Positions 57,834 to 64,000 of a stretch of 64,000 nt of DNA are shown in pieces. How positions within the stretch are numbered: position 1 is the first letter of the stretch; every line of letters begins with the position of its first letter. A program made the position numbers and the translations under genes. This DNA is from Anisodus tanguticus (taxonomy: Eukaryota; Streptophyta; Magnoliopsida; Solanales; Solanaceae): NCBI GenBank assembly GCA_034509755.1, contig CM067552.1:15161001-15225000 (forward strand), written 5' to 3'. Below the pieces are notes generated by a model, which saw only the letters and a list, made by a program, of their open reading frames with translations, made no database searches and had not been told where the DNA came from.

Positions 57834-57847
57834 GGCTCTGATACCAA
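57834..57847 (-). other. Primer-binding site of the nested element
   Basis: TTGGTATCAGAGCC on the minus strand, two bases after the LTR end. It is a perfect match to the initiator-Met tRNA complement as used by plant chromoviruses. Confidence 0.85.
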
Positions 57848-57849
57848 TA

Positions 57850-59156
57850 TGATGTAAGCACATAGGGCTTTGAGTTGGTAAGTGGTTCAGGTCTTGGTGA
57901 GTTTCGGGTTGACCCGAAATTAGGCAAGGTAGGTGGGGTTTCTCGGTTTTTGGTAAGTCGAGATATGGAGTGTTTGGCGATGGTTTTGGGTAGTTGTAGA
58001 AGGCGTCAGGCAAAGGTGTCTTGGGTGGTGGTTTCGGGTGATGTGAGAGATATTGTGGTGATGGGGCTCTGGTGTTTTTGTGATGATAAAGGCTCGTAAT
58101 TTGATCGAGACAGTGAGGGTATGCGAGAAGGGAGTTTGGATGAGGCGTTGATATGTTTAGTGGTGTATGCGTGGGGTTATGGTTGGATTCGGATTGAGGT
58201 ATTTTTAGAGGATGGTAATGAGGTATGGTAGGAGATAGTAGAGTGGAGAAACAAGTAATTGGTACAAGGAATGTATATGGATTGTTGGAAACAATCCGAG
58301 ACACAAACCAAGTCTCAATTCGGTTGATATGTGGTTCTTGGATGGTAACACGATGAGTTAATTGCTCGTGTGGTCTCCAAGGATATTGTGGTCAATTGTA
58401 CAAGGACTAGTTTGAGTTTTGTTGACCGCGAGGCTCAACACTAACCAAGCAATGGTGACTGAAACCTTATAAAAGATAGGTGGTTCTCTCGGAGAACCAA
58501 GCAACCCTCCTGGAGGATCAACTAAGAACTTACAATTCCGGATCAAATGACTTAGAAAAATGAGTAAACACTCAAGTTTTATATCAACAACAACTGCCTT
58601 TTTACAACACACAAAGTCCTTATTTATAGTACTACATGGATGATTCTAGAAAGCAACTAAGAAGTTTCGGCCAAGGTGGGAATGCACGGTGTGAATGGTA
58701 CAAACCGTGTGGAAAACCGTAGCCAACCTTTGAACTCCCCAAGTCACCCTTTTGTTACTTCTATGTGGATAAATTCATGAACTTATAAAATTCATAAATC
58801 ATCACTTTGGGATCTGTGGGAAGCTTCCATTGCTTAGAAGGTCCTTGGCTACCTCTTCTCCTAACCTAGTCATCCTTCGTTATTACAAGGTTCATTAATT
58901 GTGTCCTAACAAGAACTAATAATAGCCTAGACATTAAGATAAGCTAAAAGAAAGTTGCAAGGTCTCGGCCAGGACCACATAAAAGCCGACAAAGCTTATG
59001 GCATCCTTGAGTCTTCAAGTTTTGTTCTCGACCCCGCTCCATATTCCATCCCAATCTAGACATGTTACCATCGGATGATTGGTAATGTCGGGCTTCCTTA
59101 GCAAACCGCCTCTCGATTCTTGTTGTAAGCTTAAGGTCATTGGCTGACTTACATCA
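57850..59156 (-). repeat. 5' LTR of the nested gypsy element
   Basis: A 1,307-bp LTR starting TGATGTAAGTCAGCC and ending GCTTACATCA, so the ends are inverted (TGATGTAAG/CTTACATCA). A TATAAATAAGGA box lies at about 58,619-58,632 on the minus strand, the likely element promoter. Open frames at 57,798-58,304 and 58,358-58,612 have counterparts in the 3' LTR but are LTR sequence. Confidence 0.85.
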
Positions 59157-59234
59157 TGAGGAGATATTACTTGAACTCATAATTCCATAATGCATCAACT
59201 ATATAGATGTGCACAACAATAACGTATACAACAT

Positions 59235-59414
59235 CATAGGCCTCTGAGGGCAATATCATCATTGCCATATATGTATAAGCTGCGTGTATAACGCCATATG
59301 CCTTTTAGGACAATATGATCAATATCACATATGTATATGCTGCGTATGTAATTCCATAGGCCTCTGACGGTAATATAGATGCATAATATGTATATATGAC
59401 CCACAACTGAAAGA
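59235..59414. repeat. 60-bp tandem repeats in the Tekay-like LTR
   Basis: CATAGGCCTCTGAGG, CATATGCCTTTTAGG and CATAGGCCTCTGACGG start at 59,235, 59,295 and 59,355, an exact 60-bp period. TATGTATA-GCTGCGT lies in the first two units. Confidence 0.8.
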
Positions 59415-60612
59415 CATATCATGCTTACCAACCCAGTCGGAGTAACATAAGGTCGTTACACCTCCAATCAATATTATGAGTCTGACATCATTATCATTAC
59501 ATGACCTTATCGACTTACGACCTATTAATAACCTTTGTCAGAATGATATTATATGATCATGACTCAATAAAAATACTTCTAGTTGTCAAGAATAGAATTG
59601 ATATAGAGTAGCGTTGCCTTTACATAGATAATGTTGAAAGAGGAATGAAAGCCCTACATACATTATCGAAGAATCTAGTTATGTACCATGAAGCCTCAAA
59701 CTCCTTATGGATGATTATTTATAACAACAAGGGTCAATATCAATATCAAATCCATATTTCATAAAGGAACTTCATTTAGGCATCTTATCGATAATTTTAA
59801 CACAAAGGGTTCTTAGATTTCTTAATAAAGGGTACTTAGGTAATTTTATCTCATGATATTTCGAAACATTCTTCCATAGCTTCACAATACCAACAATAAA
59901 ATTACTTGTCAACACCAACTCATAATCCAAGCAAAATAGACCACAAAACATACCACTATGATTTCATATGTCTATAAGTTTCAATTATGACAATTCTTTC
60001 ATAACTCACTCCAAACTATCAATTAATCACAAATATAGATAGAGGAGGGTAAATATTACCTCGATGTGTTGGAATCCTCTTAAAACAACAACTTGCCCCA
60101 ATATCAAGGGTTTCTAAAACCGATCCAACAGGGAGAAGATGGTTTCTATGACAATTACAGGATTAATAGCGTTAATCTTACATAATTAGTCATAGATTTG
60201 ATATTGGGAGGTTGGGATATCTTAGAGAGGTTTTCAAGAGAGCCGTAGGTCTGTTTTGGGGAAAACATGGCTAAAAAATGCAGAACCCGATTATAAACTC
60301 GTCAAAAAATTTCCACCGCCATAATTTGACAATGGGATTGATGGTCCGTAAATCTGGACCATCAATTTGCCTCCTGAGATAAAAAAAAACTCAAGAACTT
60401 TGACAGTTTACCTCGGCACTCTGCCGTAAAAAAGCTCAGTTTCCCAATTTTATCAAAAATATATTTTCTTTGATCCGTTTGAATTTCCAATACATCATGA
60501 CTTCCATAAATATGCCATAAACTTGTATTACCCATTTGTAAAGCCGTAACTCTTCCCAAGACATCGATATCCATCGATGACAAGGCGGGACGCAAAACTA
60601 CAGGGTGTAACA

Positions 60613-60623
60613 TCCTCCCCCCT
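60613..60623 (-). other. Polypurine tract of the Tekay-like element
   Basis: AGGGGGGAGGA on the minus strand immediately precedes the LTR start TGTTACACCC. Confidence 0.8.
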
Positions 60624-60849
60624 AGGAATATTCGTCCGTGAATGTTGAGGATATTCTTAACTTTTGAGGATTCTAAAAATTTTGGTAGAGTTTCCTTTGT
60701 AAACAAGACTATCCAAAACATGTTAAACAGCCCAAACATATATCTAATGCCACAAAGAGCAACATAACTATATTAAATAAGACTGACACAACCATCTGTA
60801 TATATCAAAATTAAGAAAGTTAGCCATAACTAGCCTCAACTATCCTCTG

Positions 60850-61164
60850 TCGTACTCTGAGCTACATCTTGCATATCTGCCTCGACATTAACACATGAGG
60901 ATTGGAACAAGGATATTTGGATCGCATATTTTCTTTGTCCTACCAAGTAATCTCTTATGTATTGTTATTCCTCTATAGCACCTTAACAGAGGTGACTTCC
61001 TTAGTTCTCAGTTTCCAAATTTTCCATTCCAAAATGTTTACGAGAGTCTCTTCATAGGTTAAATCTTCGGTGATTTGCACATCCTTTATGGGAGTAATAC
61101 GAGAGGTATCTCCTATGCACTTACGCAACATCGACATATGGAATACCGGGTGAACTGCTTCCAA
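60850..61164 (-). pseudogene. Tekay-like integrase C-terminus and chromodomain
   Basis: The segment 61,164-60,973 reads AVHPVFHMSMLRKCIGD and DVQITEDLTYEE..LRTKEVTSVKVL, the extension that links Tekay integrase to its chromodomain. A degraded W..E.DM...YP-type end follows to about 60,880. The chromodomain directs insertion to marked chromatin. Stops make it inactive. Confidence 0.75.
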
Positions 61165-61240
61165 TTCTTAGGGCAACTCAAGCTCATAAGCCATATGACC
61201 TATCTTGCGGATGATCTTATATGGTCTGACATATCTGGAA

Positions 61241-61890
61241 CTATGTTTTCCTTTTCTTGCCAAATCTCTTAACCCCTTTCATAGGAGAAATATTTAAGAA
61301 TACCTGATCGTCTACTACAAATTCTATGTCGCGGCATTGAATATATGAATAAGACTTTTGCCGACTTTGGGCAGTCAATAAGAATTTTGGAATTAGCTTC
61401 ACCATTTCCACTGCTTGCTGGATCAAATTAGGACATAGCAACCCGACTTCACCCATTTCAAACCAACCAATTGGAGATCTAAAATTCCATTAATACAATG
61501 CCTCATATGGGGCCATTTTGATACTTAAATGATAGTTGTTATTGTAAGCGAACTCAATAAAGGGAAAATGATCATCATAGCTGCCTTCGAAATCCAATAC
61601 ACAAGATCGTAGCATTTCTTCGAGTGTCCTAATTATGCGCTTAGCTTGAACGTCAGTCTGAGCATGGAAGGTTGTACTAAAGTTCAATTGGGTTCCTAAA
61701 CCTTTCTACAATAATGAGCCATAAACTGAGCAGCCTTGTCAGATATAATAGAGACCGGAACACCATGCAAATGAACTATTTCCTTAACATACCACTTGGC
61801 GTAATCTTTAGTGGAGAAGGTTGTACGAATGGGTAAAAAATGAGCCGATTTTGTTAGCCTATGCTCGGGTCGAGGCTTCCACTCCGTCAA
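61241..61890 (-). pseudogene. Tekay-like integrase core
   Basis: Three open segments encode RLTKSAHFLPIRTTFSTKDYAK with VPVSIISDKAAQF (61,890-61,696), FSTTFHAQTDVQAKRIIRTLEEML and FIEFAYNNNYH (61,687-61,490), and LLTAQSRQKSYSY with VFLNISPMKGVKRFGK (61,456-61,241). They are successive parts of a chromoviral integrase. The catalytic glutamate position reads K in the QAKR box, and the frames are separated by stops. Confidence 0.8.
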
Positions 61891-62375
61891 CGATAACCCA
61901 AATGGAATGAAACTTTTGATAAAAATGGGGAAAACTGGTGATAAAATCCATATTAATCATTTCCCCTTTCCCATTTCCAAGTAGGAATTTCAATATGTTG
62001 GAGCAAACCTCCAGGCTTCTCAAGCTCGATCATAACTTACTAACAATTCAGGCTTTGAGCTACAAATGCGATAATATCTTTCTTCATGTCATTCCACTAA
62101 TAAACCAGTCGAAGGTCATGATACATCTTTGTCGATCAAAGATGAATGGAATATCTAGACTGGTGGATTTCGGCCATAATTTGCTCTCAAAGTCCTACAT
62201 TCAGGACACATAGACTACCTTGATAAGTAAATACTCTGTCTCCTATGAGTTACAATATCTGCTTCTTTTTTAAGGAGATTCCCTCTTTCATTCGGACCAA
62301 CTCAGGGTTATCAAATTGCCTCACTTTCACTTCAGCTATTAAGGATGATTTTGCGATATTCTACACCGCTGCTTC

Positions 62376-62550
62376 TCAACCATCTGTATCCATCAGCAGC
62401 ACATTTAAACAAGCTAAACGATGTATTTCTTTGTTCATCTCCAACTTATTGGCTTCAACACCATATAAACTCCCCGTAGACTTATGGCTTAGGGCATCAG
62501 CTACGACATTTGCATTAATACAGTGATAGCGGTTAAGCCCCATAGTGAAG
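62376..62550 (-). pseudogene. Tekay-like RNase H end
   Basis: GLNRYHCINANVVADALSHKS near 62,520-62,460 is the end of RNase H. LGK-type zinc-finger sequence follows in broken frames down to about 61,890 (including IFHSSLIDKD- and LVYWWN-like pieces). Upstream of about 62,550 the sequence changes abruptly to the Tat ORF1 family, so the RT domain is missing. Confidence 0.7.
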
Positions 62551-64000
62551 GTACATTTCAAATGTGCTCTCAACCAGTCTACATAGTCATCATCACAACA
62601 GAACATATCCTCGGCTAGAGTCTCTTGACCCTATCTTACTCGACCATTCCACTCTCGAACGATGTCAGCAACCCTATCTTAGGACCCTAATAGGTGCATA
62701 AGAGTCAATTCCCCGAATTCCCATAAGTGGCAGGAAAGGGTTTCTACCTCTACTACAATGGTCTAGATATAAAATCATGAAATCTCTACTGTATGTTATC
62801 CTCTCGAAGTCTAGAAAAGATAAATGCCCACCTGTCTTTGATTTGGTTCCCGAAATTTTGACAAGTGACTTGAAGGTTATCTTTCCTACATTCCGGATCT
62901 AGGTACGAAGGTCCCTCGATTTTATACTAGTAGGTTACACCCTTGGAAATATCTATGTAGGTTTTGACATTATTCTAAAGCTCGGTATATGTCACAAAGG
63001 ATGACAGGGACTAGGTCAAAGTATTTGGTTTCTCCATATGAGGTTATGCTATGGCCATGAAAGATAACATGGGTGACAAAAATGACACGAGTATCTATTG
63101 CTTGATGTCGATCTTTGGGAAATACCATAGTTCCTAGAAGTCAGATGAAAAAGGCTAGGGGTCGGGTGGCTTCCCATTTGGCGTAAGACCGAAACTCCAC
63201 GGAGTGTTTTAGATATCCCTGTTTGGACCCAAAGAGATCCCTAAAGGCTACATTTGGGCAAAATATTTAATTGGCACTAGATAGGCATAAGAACTTCATG
63301 ATCTCATCGGGAATAGGCTTATGGGGTACTGGAAAGTTGCGGTCAACTTTCTTCCACCTTCTCATGCATGTCCTAATGTTATCTATGCAATCTCAAATTT
63401 CCTCTAAGGTCGGGGTCATCTCAAAATCTCCGAACATAAACACCATTCTATCACAATCTCAATATCCGGTAAGGACTTCTAACAATTTCCTATTTCCTTT
63501 CATGGTCATGAGTGAGGGTAGGTGCCCTAGACATTTAATTATTTCTCATTGTTGTGGGCATCTAGCCACGACCATCAAAATCTCTGTATCTCTGGTGCGT
63601 CTAAAACAATATCAAACATGAGGTTGGTATGCATCTATAAAATAGAGCACGATTAATCTTTCCCTCCCAAAGGACAATGGTTTATTACATAAGGCACAAT
63701 CATGTTTCCATACAGTGTCTTTGGGTCATAGACCGTCAAGACACGAAGTAGTCATCCTAATAGGTTAAGATACATCTAAAATATCTGAACCCGTCTAGGT
63801 AAGCATGCGTTATTTTAGTAGGGATTTGCTTCGCTTTATCTTAGCCAAACTAGAGTGGTTTAGAAAATGACTAAGGGGCCCGAGCGGACTACTCAAGGTG
63901 AACCGTTGTCAACTGTTGGACAACCGCAAACCAACTCCGTCTTCAACGTGTTCCAAAGAAAGTAATTTTGTTTTTTACTAGAGGATGATTGCAAAACCGC
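62551..64000 (-). pseudogene. Tat/Ogre ORF1-like region (second copy, runs off the window)
   Basis: This parallels 47,031-48,545 in the same orientation for over 1.4 kb, with shared phrases such as AACATATCCTCGGCTAGAGT, CATTCCACTCTCG, TGACAGGGACTAGGTCAAAG and CGGACTACTCAAGGTGAACC. Small deletions occur in both copies. The protein is interrupted throughout. The right end of the copy is not reached. Confidence 0.75.

Larger units (their letters stand above)
53223..59156 (-). mobile_element. Complete-ended chromoviral gypsy element, gag mostly missing
   Basis: A 5,934-bp element with LTRs at 57,850-59,156 (5') and 53,223-54,506 (3'), a primer site, purine tract, and protease, RT, RNase H and integrase remnants. 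It is flanked by TGAGC (53,218-53,222) and TGAGG (59,157-59,161), a one-mismatch 5-bp target duplication. The interior is only about 3.3 kb because most of gag is absent. Many stops and frameshifts make it inactive, and the LTRs are clearly diverged. The IIDGG protease and the VSATFNVGDLSPY-type tail suggest a CRM/Reina/Galadriel-type chromovirus. The clade is uncertain. Confidence 0.88.
52530..60612 (-). repeat. 3' LTR of a Tekay-like chromovirus, split by a nested element
   Basis: The minus-strand start TGTTACACCC (60,612-60,603) and end GGGTGTTACA (52,539-52,530) are a perfect 10-bp inverted pair. The purine tract AGGGGGGAGGA precedes the start. Removing the nested element (53,223-59,156) and one duplication copy leaves about 2.1 kb, a normal Tekay LTR length. 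The 5' LTR of this element is not in the window. Confidence 0.8.

Noticed and set aside
57798..58304. 168-codon Pro/Ser/His-rich minus-strand frame in the nested element's LTR
   Set aside because: A related frame exists in the 3' LTR (53,395-53,679), but the two LTRs are paralogous copies, so that conservation is automatic. The frame has no known domain and runs through the primer site.
1..64000. tRNA, rRNA or snRNA genes
   Set aside because: No stretch with the paired A and B box arrangement or rRNA-like conserved core was recognised by reading. A covariance-model search would be decisive.

Overview
The window looks like a transposon-dominated stretch of a large plant nuclear genome. The retroelement families (Tekay-like and other chromoviral Ty3/gypsy LTRs, Tat/Ogre-type elements, a Ty1/copia element, a plant LINE) and one arabinogalactan-protein gene with plant signals point to a eudicot. 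The family mix suggests Solanaceae, but that is inference and I cannot name the species. I see no bacterial genes, CRISPR array, rRNA or convincing tRNA. Only one ordinary host gene is supported, at 36,634-37,101 on the minus strand.

Layout. 1-7,674: a decayed plus-strand gypsy element whose 5' LTR (ending at 1,742) carries a fragment resembling the plant retro-transposon domain PF20167. 7,682-13,200: 3' LTR and repeat-rich 3' untranslated region of a minus-strand Tat/Ogre-type element. About 13,300-18,960: a nearly complete but decayed minus-strand LINE. About 18,965-25,411: a minus-strand chromoviral gypsy element with its protease and reverse transcriptase deleted. 25,412-29,064: two more truncated LTRs, one minus and one plus. 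29,065-36,511: a plus-strand Ty1/copia element whose leader was split by a 2.35-kb solo LTR with a perfect 5-bp target duplication. 36,512-37,798: the arabinogalactan-protein gene and its flanks. 37,799-42,200: a minus-strand LTR fragment interrupted by a collapsed LTR element (39,798-41,588) with a tRNA-Asp-type primer site and GCCCA target duplications. 42,213 to about 52,000: a minus-strand Tat/Ogre element, inverted in order from protease to 5' LTR. 52,530-62,550: the 3' LTR and pol 3' half of a minus-strand Tekay-like chromovirus. A second gypsy element (53,223-59,156), with both LTRs, primer site, polypurine tract and near-perfect target duplication, sits inside that LTR. 62,550-64,000: a second copy of the Tat ORF1 region already seen at 47.0-48.5 kb.

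Functionally there is no operon or pathway here. The interesting content is structural: at least three clean nesting events dated relative to each other, several families of short tandem repeats and palindromes inside LTRs and 3' UTRs, a nonsense-mutation pattern in the copia element that points to cytosine-methylation decay, and a cell-wall glycoprotein gene with a copia LTR 123 bp past its stop codon. I did not find a convincing new biological system. Boundaries of truncated elements are approximate and are flagged as such.
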